DNA of 43,372 nucleotides from Acidobacteriota bacterium. Its GTDB lineage: Bacteria > Acidobacteriota > Vicinamibacteria > Vicinamibacterales > CAVVIG01. Within the stretch, counting starts at the first letter, position 1; each line of letters starts with the position of its first letter. The translations under genes were made by a program, and so were the position numbers. The stretch covers positions 1 to 43,372 of the forward strand of contig QHWJ01000199.1 of NCBI GenBank assembly GCA_003222535.1. The letters run 5' to 3'. The notes under the pieces were generated by a model that searched no databases, was not told where the DNA came from, and saw only the letters and a list, made by a program, of their open reading frames with translations. Shown here piece after piece: positions 31,443 to 40,692 of this stretch.

Positions 31443-32588
31443 TCATCCCATGATCTGTTTCGCGATGGTCTGAAGCTGAAGGTTGGAGGTACCTTCGTAA
31501 ATCTGACCAATCTTCGCGTCGCGGTACAGCTTCTCGACCGGGTAGTCCTTCACGAAGCCGTTCCCGCCGAAGAGGTTCACGGCGAGCGACGTCACTCGCT
31601 CGGCGACCTCCGACGAGAAGATCTTGCACATCGCCGCCTCGGTGAGAAACCCCTGCCGCGCATCCCGCAGGCGCGCAGCGTTGTAGACGAGCAGGCGCGC
31701 CGCTTCGAGCTCCGTCGCGGCGCGGGCGATCTGGTGCCGCACGGCCTGAAACTCGGCGATCGCCTTGCCGAACTGCGTCCGATCGCGCGTGTACTTGATC
31801 GTGTGGTCGAGGGCGCCCTGCGCGAGGCCGATCATCTGTGCGCCGATGCCGATGCGCCCCGTGTTGAGTGTCTCGATGGCGACCTTGTATCCGTTCCCGA
31901 CCTCGCCGATCAGGTTTGCCGCCGGAACGTCGCAGCGATCGAGAATCAGCTCGGTGGTGGAGGACGCGCGGATGCCGAGCTTGTCTTCTTTCTTGCCGAC
32001 GCTGAAGCCCTTGAAGCCGCGCTCCACCGCGAACGCCGTAATTCCTTTGTATCCTCTACTCACGTCTACAGTAGCGAACACCAGAAAGAGCTGAGCCTCG
32101 GCGCCGTTCGTGATCCAGAGCTTGCGGCCATCGAGGATCCACTTGTCGCCCTGCTTCGTCGCCTTGGTGTGCAGGCCGAACGCGTCCGATCCCGATCCGG
32201 CTTCGGAGAGCGCGTAGGCGCCGGCAACTTCCGTGGCGAGACGCGGCAGATAGCGCTGCTTGATGTCGTCGGAGGCCCACTTGAGCAGCAGCGCGTTGAC
32301 CAGCGTGTTCTGGACGTCCACGAAGATCGCCGCGGAGGCATCCACGGCCGACAGCGCTTCCACGGCGAGCACCGTCATGAACAAGCTGCCGCCGGCGCCG
32401 CCGTACGTCTCCGGGATTTCGATCCCCATGAGGCCGAGCTCGAAGAACTTCGGAATGAGGGTGGGATCGAGCTGCGCGGCCTGCTCCATGGCGCACACGC
32501 GCGGGCGGACCTCGCTCTCGGCGAAGTCGCGCACCGCGCCCTGGAACATCCGTTCTTCTTCGGTGAGGACCGTGAGTGGAGCGGTCAT
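31443..32588 (-). CDS. Acyl-CoA dehydrogenase (short/branched-chain type)
   Basis: FAD enzyme introducing the alpha-beta double bond into acyl-CoA in fatty-acid or branched-chain amino-acid breakdown. The 381 residues contain YALSEAGSGSDAFGLHTKA, KLWITNGAEAQLFLVFA, LNTGRIGIGAQMIGLAQGALDHTIKYTRDRTQFGKAI and the intact catalytic motif QIYEGTSNLQL (Glu). It overlaps the SPFH gene stop by 4 bp (ATGA, 32585-32588), so it is the last gene of an NfeD-SPFH-dehydrogenase operon. The pairing is unusual; a link to membrane lipids is possible. Exact chain-length specificity is unknown. Confidence 0.94.
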   Translation of the reverse strand: MTAPLTVLTEEERMFQGAVRDFAESEVRPRVCAMEQAAQLDPTLIPKFFELGLMGIEIPETYGGAGGSLFMTVLAVEALSAVDASAAIFVDVQNTLVNALLLKWASDDIKQRYLPRLATEVAGAYALSEAGSGSDAFGLHTKATKQGDKWILDGRKLWITNGAEAQLFLVFATVDVSRGYKGITAFAVERGFKGFSVGKKEDKLGIRASSTTELILDRCDVPAANLIGEVGNGYKVAIETLNTGRIGIGAQMIGLAQGALDHTIKYTRDRTQFGKAIAEFQAVRHQIARAATELEAARLLVYNAARLRDARQGFLTEAAMCKIFSSEVAERVTSLAVNLFGGNGFVKDYPVEKLYRDAKIGQIYEGTSNLQLQTIAKQIMG

Positions 32589-33586
32589 CCCTTCTTGTCA
32601 GTCGGGCCCAGCGCCAGCATCTCCCGAATTCCGCCGAGCGACCCGAGCACGCCCGTCGCTTCGTACGGCATGTAGACGACTTTGTTGTTTTGACCGGAGA
32701 CCATTTCCTTCAGCGTCTCGATGTAACGGATGGCGATCAGGTACTGGGCGGGGTCGCCGCCGGTGCCCTTGATCGCCGCGGTGATGCGTTCGATGGCCTG
32801 TGCTTCCGCTTCCGCCACCTTCAGGCGAGCCGCAGCTTCCGCTTCGGCGTGCAGGATCTTGGCCTGCTTGTCACCTTCGGCGGTGTTGATCTCCGACTGG
32901 CGGATGCCCTCCGCCGCGAGAATGCGCGACTGCCGCTCGGCGTCGGCGGTGATGATCGTCGCGCGCCGCTCCCGCTCGGCGCGCATCTGCTTTTCCATCG
33001 CGTCGCGAATGTCGCGCGGCGGGTTGATGTCCTTGAGCTCGACGCGACTGACCTTCGAGCCCCACTTGTGCGTCGCTTCGTCCAGAATCGCGCGCAGCTT
33101 GGCATTGATCGTGTCGCGCGAGGACAGCACATGATCGAGCTCCATCTCGCCGATCACGTTGCGCAGCGTGGTCTGCGTCAGCTTCTCGATGGCATCGGGC
33201 AGATTGGCGATCTCATAGGTCGCGCGCACCGGATCGGTGATCTGCGAATAGATCAGCGCATCGATTTCGACGACGACGTTGTCTTTGGTGATCACGTTCT
33301 GGCGCGGGAACACGTACACCGTCTCGCGCAGGTCGATGCGCTCCGTCCGGAAACGCCGCGAGTAGCTGTCGCCCGCAGGCGTAACGATCGTCTGGTGCCA
33401 ATCGACCGAGCGGGGACGGTCGATCAGGGGCAGAACAAAGTTGATTCCGGAGCTCAGCGTCTTGTGGTACTTGCCGAGCCGCTCGACGATCATCGTCTGT
33501 GCCTGCTGGACCACGCGGATGCTCTTCGAGATCAACACGATGACGCCGAACGCGACCGCGGCCACGAGTATTGTGCCAGGACCCAT
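32585..33586 (-). CDS. SPFH/Band-7 membrane protein (QmcA/stomatin-like)
   Basis: Membrane-microdomain scaffolding protein, 333 residues. An N-terminal helix (about residues 5-22) is followed by the Band-7 domain (VVQQAQTMIVERLGKYHKTLSSGINFVLPLIDRP ... ITDPVRATYEIANLPDAIEKLTQTTLRNVIGEMELD), then a long Ala/Glu coiled coil (AERERRATIITADAERQSRILAAEGIRQSEI) and a short hydrophobic C-terminus. SPFH and NfeD genes usually pair, as they do here with a 3-nt gap. Confidence 0.93.
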   Translation of the reverse strand: MGPGTILVAAVAFGVIVLISKSIRVVQQAQTMIVERLGKYHKTLSSGINFVLPLIDRPRSVDWHQTIVTPAGDSYSRRFRTERIDLRETVYVFPRQNVITKDNVVVEIDALIYSQITDPVRATYEIANLPDAIEKLTQTTLRNVIGEMELDHVLSSRDTINAKLRAILDEATHKWGSKVSRVELKDINPPRDIRDAMEKQMRAERERRATIITADAERQSRILAAEGIRQSEINTAEGDKQAKILHAEAEAAARLKVAEAEAQAIERITAAIKGTGGDPAQYLIAIRYIETLKEMVSGQNNKVVYMPYEATGVLGSLGGIREMLALGPTDKKG

Positions 33587-33589
33587 CGC

Positions 33590-34030
33590 TTACATCTCCT
33601 TTTCGACCATGAGGGTCGTTCCATCCACCTGAATGATCGTGACCTGCGTCCCGGGCTCGATGACGGAGGCGTCCGACGACGCGCCGCGCCAATCCTCGCC
33701 GTCCACCTTGACCCGGCCGGCGCCTCCAGGCCCGATGCGCTCCGTCACAATGGCCGTTTTGCCCAGCAGCGCGTCGACACCCGTGCGCAGCTCCGATCCC
33801 GGGCCGAGCTGGAGCAGATGCATGAGCCGCGGACGTAACCCGGCCATGCTCACGATGCTGGAGACGGCGAACGCGATGCCCTGTGTGACGAAGCCGAGCC
33901 CGGGGATGAGCCCGACAATCCCTGCTACCGCGGCCCCAACCGCCAGGCAGGCGAGCCAGAACCCCGCCGTGAACATCTCCCCGACGAAAAGGCCGATCGC
34001 CAAGAGAAACCAAATCAGCCAATCTTTCAT
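33590..34030 (-). CDS. NfeD-like membrane protein
   Basis: Partner of SPFH proteins in membrane-domain organisation. The 146 residues contain two or three hydrophobic helices (residues 4-55, DWLIWFLLAIGLFVGEMF...) and a C-terminal OB-fold domain (about 82-145, LLGKTAIVTERIGPGGAGRVKVDGEDWRGASSD). This is the short NfeD form without a ClpP-like protease domain. The ATG at 34028-34030 is the first gene of the three-gene operon. Confidence 0.92.
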   Translation of the reverse strand: MKDWLIWFLLAIGLFVGEMFTAGFWLACLAVGAAVAGIVGLIPGLGFVTQGIAFAVSSIVSMAGLRPRLMHLLQLGPGSELRTGVDALLGKTAIVTERIGPGGAGRVKVDGEDWRGASSDASVIEPGTQVTIIQVDGTTLMVEKEM

Positions 34031-34099
34031 ATGGTTCTAAGCTGCAACCCTTGTAGGCGTTCCGCTATCCAACTGGTGCCAACCCCTTGTGGAGCCGCT

Positions 34100-35179
34100 A
34101 TGCTCGCTCGTTCGCTGCTGCTCGTTTCGGTCGTTGCATTGTGGTCACCCGCCGTTCCAGCTGCTGCACAAACCTCACGCCAGATCCTGAAAGGCGATTC
34201 CGTCGCCGTCTACAACCTCGTCGGCGAGCTGCGAGTCGAGGCGGGCTCGGGTAGCGACGTCGTCGTCGAAATCCAGCGCGGCGGCGCGGACGCAGCCAAG
34301 CTCGAGGTGCAGTCGGGGCCGCTGCGCGGCCGCGAGACGCTGCGCATCATCTACCCCGACGACGTCATCTCGATGCCCGAGTGGGGGCGCGGCTGGAACA
34401 CGACGCTGCGCGTGCGGGACGATGGGACGTTCGGTGAGGAACATGGACGCCACGACCGCGGTGGCTGGTTCCGCGACGGTCACGAAGTGCGAATCACCGG
34501 GCGAGGCCGCGGCGGACTTCAAGCGTACGCCGATCTGCGTGTCAGCATCCCGAAGGGCAAGAACGTTGCGCTGTACCTCGGCGTGGGCAAAGCGTTCGTC
34601 TCGAACGTGGAGGGCGTGATCCGCGTCTACGTCGCGTCGGCTGATGTGGCCGCCGATCGCACGCGCGGCTCGCTGCGCGTCGAGAGCGGTTCGGGCAATG
34701 TCGACCTGCGCACCGCGTCGGGCGACGTGAGCCTCGCGACCGGCTCCGGTGACATTACGGCCTCCGGCGTCGACGGTTCGAGCCTCAAGCTCGAGACCGG
34801 GTCGGGCAACGTCACGCTGACGGATGGCAAGGCGTCCACCTTGCACGTCGAAACGGGCTCGGGAAACATCGAGGCGACGGCGTCGTCGGGTGACGACCTG
34901 TCGTTCGAGACGGGCAGCGGGGATGTGGATGTGGCGCTCATCGCCACCTTCAGCACCGTGCGTATCGAGACCGGTTCCGGCGACGTCACGCTCAAAGTGC
35001 CGCCCACGCTCGGCGCCGAGGTGGATCTCGATACGGGAAGTGGCGACATCGATCTGGGCGGGCTGACGCTGCAGGTGCGCCGCATCGCGCACGATCATGT
35101 GACGGGAACGCTGGGGGACGGGAAGGGGCGTGTCTCGGTCGAGACGGGATCGGGGAACGTGCACCTACAGAAGCTCTAG
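34100..35179 (+). CDS. Secreted DUF4097-type beta-repeat protein
   Basis: The 359 residues begin with a signal peptide (ending about residue 24, PAVPAAAQ), so the protein is probably periplasmic or surface-exposed. The C-terminal 160 residues are a series of short repeats around V(E)TGSGDV/ETGSGNV (at least eight copies), the pattern of a DUF4097 right-handed beta-helix. No catalytic motif is seen. ATG 34100 has GGAG at 34091-34094. It overlaps the convergent S4 gene by 15 bp. A related but distinct protein with QNGPL repeats lies at 37974. Confidence 0.88.
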   Translation: MLARSLLLVSVVALWSPAVPAAAQTSRQILKGDSVAVYNLVGELRVEAGSGSDVVVEIQRGGADAAKLEVQSGPLRGRETLRIIYPDDVISMPEWGRGWNTTLRVRDDGTFGEEHGRHDRGGWFRDGHEVRITGRGRGGLQAYADLRVSIPKGKNVALYLGVGKAFVSNVEGVIRVYVASADVAADRTRGSLRVESGSGNVDLRTASGDVSLATGSGDITASGVDGSSLKLETGSGNVTLTDGKASTLHVETGSGNIEATASSGDDLSFETGSGDVDVALIATFSTVRIETGSGDVTLKVPPTLGAEVDLDTGSGDIDLGGLTLQVRRIAHDHVTGTLGDGKGRVSVETGSGNVHLQKL

Positions 35180-35536
35180 TTTGCGGCGATCCTTTTTGGT
35201 GGGCCGACCCTTCCCTTCATAGGTAGGAGTCGGCGCGATTCGATGAGCTTCCGCGAGGCGCTCGCGCGCCCCGCGACCCTCTGGCGATTCATCGTACAAC
35301 AATTGCGCGTCCTTCGGTGGGCCGCGGCGCTCTGAGAGTGCGCGCACGGTCACGAGCCATTCGTACGGGCCCACGCGCACGCGAAGGTCATCGCCGACCC
35401 GCACCGGTTTCGCCGGTTTCGCGCGGCTGCCGTTGATCTGCACTTTCCCGCCGGCGACGGCCGCCGTGGCCAGGGCGCGAGTCTTGAAGAAGCGCGCCGC
35501 CCACAGCCATTTGTCCAAACGAACTGACTCTGTCAT
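35165..35536 (-). CDS. hslR: S4-domain RNA-binding protein (Hsp15-like)
   Basis: The 123 residues begin with an S4 RNA-binding domain (VRLDKWLWAARFFKTRALATAAVAGGKVQINGSRAKPAKPVRVGDDLRV), as in Hsp15, which recycles stalled 50S subunits carrying peptidyl-tRNA. The C-terminal half is basic and ends GKGRPTKKDRRKLE. Its gene is the last of a minus-strand group with the M20 hydrolase and a small membrane protein (17-nt gap). Symbol assigned by family resemblance. Confidence 0.88.
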   Translation of the reverse strand: MTESVRLDKWLWAARFFKTRALATAAVAGGKVQINGSRAKPAKPVRVGDDLRVRVGPYEWLVTVRALSERRGPPKDAQLLYDESPEGRGARERLAEAHRIAPTPTYEGKGRPTKKDRRKLELL

Positions 35537-35553
35537 CGGTTGTCGGTCATCAG

Positions 35554-36225
<672 letters not shown>

Positions 36226-36232
36226 GGCACGC

Positions 36233-37579
36233 CTAGCGGGTTCGACTCAGGTAGTCGACGGCCAGATGCGCCATCGCGCGCACGCCCACCGGTAACGCCG
36301 CCTCATCGACGTAAAACCTTGGGGAGTGGTTCGGCGCCACCGTAGCGGGATCGGTCCCCGGTGGCGTGATGCCGAGGAAGAAGAACACGCCCGGAATGCG
36401 TTGCTGATAGCGGGAGAAATCTTCCGCCGTCGTGACCGGCGTCGCGAGCGTGACATGGCTCGCGCCTGCAACTTCACGCAGCGTCGGAAGGATTCTCTCG
36501 GTCAACTCGGGATCGTTGTATGTCACCGCGGTCGCGCTGTCGATGACGACCTGCGCGGTTGCGCCGGCGCTTTGCGCGATCGATTCGGCCGTACGGCGAA
36601 CGCGCTGGTGAATGTCGCTGCGCATCGCGGTGTCGAACGTGCGGATCGTCCCGAGCATCACAACGCTGTCGGGAATGATATTCAAGCGAATGCCGCCATT
36701 GATGGCGCCCACGGTCACGACCGCCGGCGCCGTCGTTAAATCCACCTGACGGCTCGTAATCGTCTGCAGGCCGAGGACGATCTGCGACGCGACGACGACG
36801 GGGTCGATGCCCGCCCAGGGCAGCGCGCCATGCGTCTGACGCCCCCGGACGACGATGCGGAAGCCGTCTGCGGCCGCCATGATCCCTCCCGCCCGGTACC
36901 GGATGTCGCCGGTCGGGTACGGGAACACGTGGAGGCCAAAGATGGCGCTCGGCTTGGGATCGTCGAGCGCGCCCTCTTCGATCATCAGCGCCGCGCCGCC
37001 GCGCTCGCCCGCCGGTGCGCCCTCCTCGGCGGGCTGGAAGATGAACTTGACCGTCCCGGGCAGATCGTTGCGCATTCCCGCCAGTATCTCGGCGACACCC
37101 ATCAGCATCGCGACATGCGAATCATGCCCGCAGGCGTGCATCACGCCGACTTCCTGGCCGTTGTAGGTGGCGCGCACCTTCGACGCGAAGGGGACGTCGA
37201 CTTCTTCGGTCACCGGCAGGGCGTCCATGTCGGCCCGTAACGCGACGACCGGACCAGGCTTGCCGCCGCGCAGTACGCCGATCACGCCCGTATGGGCGAC
37301 CCCGGTACGGACCTCGAGCCCCAGCGAACGCAGGTGCTGCGCCACGAGATCGGCGGTGCGCGTCTCACGATTGGACAGCTCGGGATGCGCGTGGATGTCG
37401 CGGCGCCAGGCCACGACTTTGTCCTGGACCTGAGCGGCGCGACGGTCGACTTCAGCGTCGAGCCTTGACTGAGCTGGAAGGGACGTAACCAGGGAAAGCG
37501 TCGCGACTCCCAACAGTAGGCTATCTGCCATCAGCCGTCTGCAGTCAGTCATCACGCGAGGATTTGATCGCTTACGCAT
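36233..37579 (-). CDS. M20-family amidohydrolase/carboxypeptidase, secreted
   Basis: Metal-dependent amidase cleaving N-acyl amino acids or related amides. The 448 residues include an N-terminal signal (about residues 17-37, MADSLLLGVATLSLVTSLPAQS), then the M20D pattern: RRDIHAHPELSNRETRTA, GVIGVLRGGKPGPVVALRADMDALPVTEE, HACGHDSHVAMLMGVAEIL (metal Cys/His) and FQPAEEGAPAGERGG. The dimerisation domain follows (GRQTHGALPWAGIDP). TTAEDFSRYQQRIPGVFFFLG gives the last ligands. The upstream sixteen codons partly derive from the TCTGCCATCAGCC repeat, so the real start may be M17 (37531). Confidence 0.93.
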   Translation of the reverse strand: MRKRSNPRVMTDCRRLMADSLLLGVATLSLVTSLPAQSRLDAEVDRRAAQVQDKVVAWRRDIHAHPELSNRETRTADLVAQHLRSLGLEVRTGVAHTGVIGVLRGGKPGPVVALRADMDALPVTEEVDVPFASKVRATYNGQEVGVMHACGHDSHVAMLMGVAEILAGMRNDLPGTVKFIFQPAEEGAPAGERGGAALMIEEGALDDPKPSAIFGLHVFPYPTGDIRYRAGGIMAAADGFRIVVRGRQTHGALPWAGIDPVVVASQIVLGLQTITSRQVDLTTAPAVVTVGAINGGIRLNIIPDSVVMLGTIRTFDTAMRSDIHQRVRRTAESIAQSAGATAQVVIDSATAVTYNDPELTERILPTLREVAGASHVTLATPVTTAEDFSRYQQRIPGVFFFLGITPPGTDPATVAPNHSPRFYVDEAALPVGVRAMAHLAVDYLSRTR

Positions 37580-37896
37580 AAGAAAGGCTCTGGTTTGTTG
37601 GGATCGCGAGCAAAGAATACGCTAGAATGCGTCCATTCAGGAAGCTGGTTGTTTGGCAAAAGGCTCACCAATTGACGGTCAAGGTTTCGTTCAAATCGCG
37701 CTCGGCTCCGCGAGCGAACTCGAGTACCACCTGCTTCTTGCAGCGGATCTGGGTCTTGTCACCGGTGAAGTATATGCCCCTCTAGAAACGGCGGTAATCG
37801 ACATCAAGCGAATGCTAACCGGACTCGCGCGACGACTTCTCGCGTCCGCCGAGGCTCGGAGGCCCCGGCTGACAGCAGACGGCTGAGGGCAGACGG
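37521..37896. repeat. Inverted word arrays flanking the four-helix-bundle pseudogene
   Basis: The left array CTGCCATCAGCCGTCTGCAG (within 37521-37554) is the inverted partner of GGCTGACAGCAGACGG and CTGAGGGCAGACGG (37867-37896). Together they bracket the pseudogene at 37627-37886, as the GGAATTT arrays bracket the intact four-helix gene at 14067-14567. The words differ between the two loci. Confidence 0.65.
37627..37886 (+). pseudogene. Four-helix-bundle protein pseudogene (internal deletion)
   Basis: The ATG at 37627 starts MRPFRKLVVWQKAHQLTVK, the usual start of the four-helix-bundle family. Then the frame shifts, and from about 37680 another frame reads FVQIALGSASELEYHLLLAADLGLV...IDIKRMLTGLARRLL, the family's C-terminal half. 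The middle, normally about 40 residues with the LTSQIRRAAVSIPANIAEG-type segment, is missing. The tail (EARRPRLTADG) comes from the repeat. It is a recent or stable remnant rather than a functional gene. Family function is unknown. Confidence 0.85.
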
Positions 37897-37973
37897 CCAG
37901 TTTGTGAATCCCGGCAACCCTTCCACCGTAGAGAGTGTCGAACCCTGTACACCCTCGCTACTTTGGAGCCGTC

Positions 37974-38804
37974 ATGCCGCGTTACCTCGCCGCTGCCGCC
38001 GTCGCCCTGTTGGTTCTTCCAATCAGCGTATTGCGCGCACAGGAGAGCGATGACGAATGGCTCTCGAATTGCCGCGAAGGATGGGGCGACTGGGGCTCGC
38101 GCGCCCGCCACTGCGAGATTCGCGAGACGGGAATGAAGGCGACCGGCCGCCCGCTCACCATCGATCCGGGCATGAACGGCGGTGTCGAAATCATCGGGTG
38201 GAGTAATTCCGACAGCATCGCGATCACAGCGCGGATCCAGGTCAACGCCCGCAACAGCAGCGATGCCGACGCGATCGCCCGCGACATCAAGATCGAAGCC
38301 TCGGGCGGAACAATCCGCGCGACCGGTGGGAGCGGGCCCTTCGGCCGCGGCCAAAACTGGTCCGTCAGTTTCGTCGTGATGGTGCCGCGGCACAGCGACC
38401 TGACGCTTTCGACCCAGAACGGCCCGCTGTCCGTCGAGGACGTGGCGGGCCGGATGGATCTCCAGACTCAGAATGGACCACTCTCGCTGTCGGGCGTCGG
38501 CGGGGACGTGCACGCGAGCGCGCAAAACGGGCCGCTCACGATCGACCTGCAGGGCACGCGCTGGGAAGGTACCGGACTCGACGCGGAGACGCAGAATGGT
38601 CCGGCGGATCTGCGGATTCCCGACAACTACAACGCGAAGATCGAATTCGGCACCGTCAACGGACCCATGGACGTGGGCTTTCCGCTGACCGTGACAATCA
38701 GCGGACGCGTCAAAGACCGTATCAACACCACGTTGGGCAACGGCGGGCCGCCGATTCGCGTGGTCACGACGAACGGGCCTATGACCGTCCGCCGCGGACG
38801 GTAG
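37974..38804 (+). CDS. Secreted DUF4097-like beta-repeat protein (QNGPL repeats)
   Basis: The 276 residues begin with a signal peptide (residues 1-22, MPRYLAAAAVALLVLPISV...RAQ). The C-terminal half carries TQNGPLSVEDV, TQNGPLSLSGV, AQNGPLTIDLQ, TQNGPADLRIP, VNGPMDVGF and TNGPMTVRRG repeats, a beta-helix-like pattern similar to DUF4097 proteins. ATG 37974 has GGAG at 37965-37968. Function is unknown. The stop codon is just before a GGTGAAGGA word-repeat hairpin. Confidence 0.85.
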   Translation: MPRYLAAAAVALLVLPISVLRAQESDDEWLSNCREGWGDWGSRARHCEIRETGMKATGRPLTIDPGMNGGVEIIGWSNSDSIAITARIQVNARNSSDADAIARDIKIEASGGTIRATGGSGPFGRGQNWSVSFVVMVPRHSDLTLSTQNGPLSVEDVAGRMDLQTQNGPLSLSGVGGDVHASAQNGPLTIDLQGTRWEGTGLDAETQNGPADLRIPDNYNAKIEFGTVNGPMDVGFPLTVTISGRVKDRINTTLGNGGPPIRVVTTNGPMTVRRGR

Positions 38805-38866
38805 GTTGGTGAAGGATCGTGAAGGATGGTGAAGGAGAACCTCCACCATCCTTCACCAACCTTCAT
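38805..38866. repeat. Word-repeat hairpin (GGTGAAGGA / TCCTTCACC)
   Basis: GGTGAAGGATCGTGAAGGATGG on the left faces CCACCATCCTTCACCAACC on the right. The 3' end of the deaminase gene (stop at 38863-38865) falls in the right arm. It separates two convergent genes and could terminate both. Confidence 0.85.
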
Positions 38867-39312
38867 AACGGCCTTCCAATGTCCTCATCCCACAACTCGG
38901 GATGATCTCGAATAAACTCCGTCATCATCGTAATGCACCGCGCATCCTGACGCACCTCGAGTGACACGCCGCGGCTCTGCAGCAGCTCCTCCTCGCCTTT
39001 AAACGTATTGTTCTCCCCGATGATCACGCGCCGAATCCCGTAGAGCAGAATCGCGCCGCTGCACATCGCGCACGGCGACAGTGTGGTGTAGAGCGTCGCC
39101 TCGCGATACACCGACGCCGGTTGGCGGCCCGCGTTCTCGAGCGCGTCCATCTCGCCGTGCAGTACGGCGCTTCCTTTCTGAACCCTGCGATTGTGGCCGC
39201 GACCGATGATCTTGCCCTGCGACACGATCACGGATCCGATCGGGATGCCGCCTTCACGGAGGCCCTGCTCCGCTTCCGCAATCGCCGCGACGAGGAATGG
39301 ATCTGTGCTCAT
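38863..39312 (-). CDS. Cytosine deaminase, zinc-dependent (yeast Fcy1-type)
   Basis: Deaminates cytosine, or related bases, to uracil. The 149 residues have the CDA-fold zinc site HGEMDAL (His plus catalytic Glu) and PCAMC, within the run LYTTLSPCAMCSGAILLYGI. GIPIGSVIVSQGKIIGRGHN...QKGSAVLHGE, VIIGENNTFKGEEELLQSRG and the C-terminal FIRDHPELWDEDIG closely follow the yeast enzyme, more than bacterial guanine or tRNA deaminases. The stop overlaps the repeat and its start overlaps the SDR stop. Confidence 0.9.
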   Translation of the reverse strand: MSTDPFLVAAIAEAEQGLREGGIPIGSVIVSQGKIIGRGHNRRVQKGSAVLHGEMDALENAGRQPASVYREATLYTTLSPCAMCSGAILLYGIRRVIIGENNTFKGEEELLQSRGVSLEVRQDARCITMMTEFIRDHPELWDEDIGRPL

Positions 39313-39968
39313 CGCGTACTGGCGCGCATCGCGTCGTACTCGAACACGTTGGGACCGCGCGGCGCTTCACGCGCGATCGCGACCATCGCTCGCGCGACCG
39401 TGGCGGCGTGAATGGGGCGATAGCGCCGCAGCCTGCCGAAGAGGAGCGCCGGCAACACCGGTGCGCCGAGCATCGCGATCCGTTCGCCGAGCCGAAACTC
39501 GGGGCGCTCGCCGAGCAGCAGAGAGGGGCGGAAGATCTGGATGCCCCGGTAGGGAAGCGCTCGGATCGCCGCCTCCGTTTCGCCTTTGACTCGGCTGTAG
39601 AAGACGCGGGACTTGCGATCGGCACCGATGGCGCTGACGAGGAGAAACTGCGTGGCGCCCGCGCGCAGTCCGGCGCGCGCCAATCCTACCACGAACGCAT
39701 GATCAACCAGGCGAAATGCCGGTTGTGACCCTGCCTGCTTGATGGTCGTGCCGAGGCAACAGAAGATGTCGTCGACGTGCGGCAAGTCGCTCGCGGTTTC
39801 GAGCGAGCCAAGGTCCGCGACGCGCTGCTCGAGCTTGGCGTGATGGTGCGAGGTGGTGCGGCGGCCTACGGTTACAACCCGCGACCAGTGCGCATCGGCG
39901 AGGAGCAGCTCGAGCACATGAGAACCAACCAGACCGGTCGCGCCGGCAAGCAATGCGGTTCGTCCCAC
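39309..39968 (-). CDS. NAD(P)-binding atypical short-chain dehydrogenase/reductase
   Basis: The 219 residues start with an extended Rossmann motif (LLAGATGLVGSHVLELLLAD, residues 6-25). HTATIP2/TIP30-like features follow: CCLGTTIKQAGSQPAFRLVDHAFVVGLAR, FLLVSAIGADRKSRVFYSRVKGETEAAI with the YxxxK pair (Tyr and Lys) present. The reaction is unknown. It overlaps the deaminase start by 4 bp and is divergent from ccdA across only 28 bp. The GTG start is at 39966-39968. Confidence 0.85.
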   Translation of the reverse strand: MGRTALLAGATGLVGSHVLELLLADAHWSRVVTVGRRTTSHHHAKLEQRVADLGSLETASDLPHVDDIFCCLGTTIKQAGSQPAFRLVDHAFVVGLARAGLRAGATQFLLVSAIGADRKSRVFYSRVKGETEAAIRALPYRGIQIFRPSLLLGERPEFRLGERIAMLGAPVLPALLFGRLRRYRPIHAATVARAMVAIAREAPRGPNVFEYDAMRASTR

Positions 39969-39983
39969 GCGCAGGAAAGTAGT

Positions 39984-39989
39984 TATTAT
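39984..39989 (+). promoter_or_regulatory. -10 box for a probably leaderless ccdA transcript
   Basis: TATTAT (39984-39989) ends 7 nt before the GTG start at 39997, so transcription would begin at or next to the start codon, leaving no room for a ribosome-binding site. No clear -35 box was identified. Confidence 0.5.
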
Positions 39990-39996
39990 CTCGCCC

Positions 39997-40692
39997 GTGG
40001 GAATCTCCGATGCGTTGCAGAATCAACCGGTCGTTGCCGTGGGATTGCTGTTCGCCGCCGGCCTGGTGACGAGTCTCAATCCGTGCATCTACCCGATGAT
40101 CCCCATCACCGCCGGAACACTTGCGGGCGTCAACGTCGAAGGACGCACGCGCCGGCGCACCATCGGCCTGACGCTCACCTACGTGTGCGGGCTCGCGCTC
40201 TTCTACGCGCTGGTCGGCATGATCGCCGGGATGACCGGATCGTTGTTCGGGACGATCGGCGCGAGCTTCTGGGCCCGGCTCGTCATCGGGAACCTGCTCC
40301 TCGTCTTCGCCCTCGCGATGCTCGAGGTGATTCCCGTGCGGCTGCCCCCGCGCCTTTCCGCCTGGGCGGGCAGCCTGGGCGGCGGCTCCTACCCGGCCGT
40401 ATTTCTCCTGGGTGCGACGTCGGGTCTGGTCGCGGCGCCGTGTGGGGCACCGGCATTCGCCGCGGTGCTCACCTGGGTCGCGACGACGCACAGCGCCGTG
40501 CTCGGGTTTGTCTACCTCTTCGTGTTCTCGCTCGGCATGTCGGCGCTGCTGGTGGTCGTCGGGTTCTTCTCTGGGGCACTCGCGGCGCTGCCCCGAGCCG
40601 GCGCGTGGATGGCGTGGATCAAAAAGGCCGCGGGCGTGGTTCTACTGCTCATGGCTGAATACTATTTCGTGAAGGCGGGGCAGGTATGGTAA
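39997..40692 (+). CDS. ccdA: CcdA/DsbD-type thiol-disulfide transporter
   Basis: Six-helix membrane protein moving reducing equivalents from cytoplasmic thioredoxin to the periplasm, for cytochrome c maturation or other thiol repair. The 231 residues show the two conserved Cys in TSLNPCIYPMIP (about residue 29) and AAPCGAPAFAAVL (about residue 150). The GTG start gives MGISDALQNQPVV; the -10 box placement suggests a leaderless mRNA. It overlaps the following TlpA-like gene by 7 bp. Confidence 0.9.
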   Translation: MGISDALQNQPVVAVGLLFAAGLVTSLNPCIYPMIPITAGTLAGVNVEGRTRRRTIGLTLTYVCGLALFYALVGMIAGMTGSLFGTIGASFWARLVIGNLLLVFALAMLEVIPVRLPPRLSAWAGSLGGGSYPAVFLLGATSGLVAAPCGAPAFAAVLTWVATTHSAVLGFVYLFVFSLGMSALLVVVGFFSGALAALPRAGAWMAWIKKAAGVVLLLMAEYYFVKAGQVW

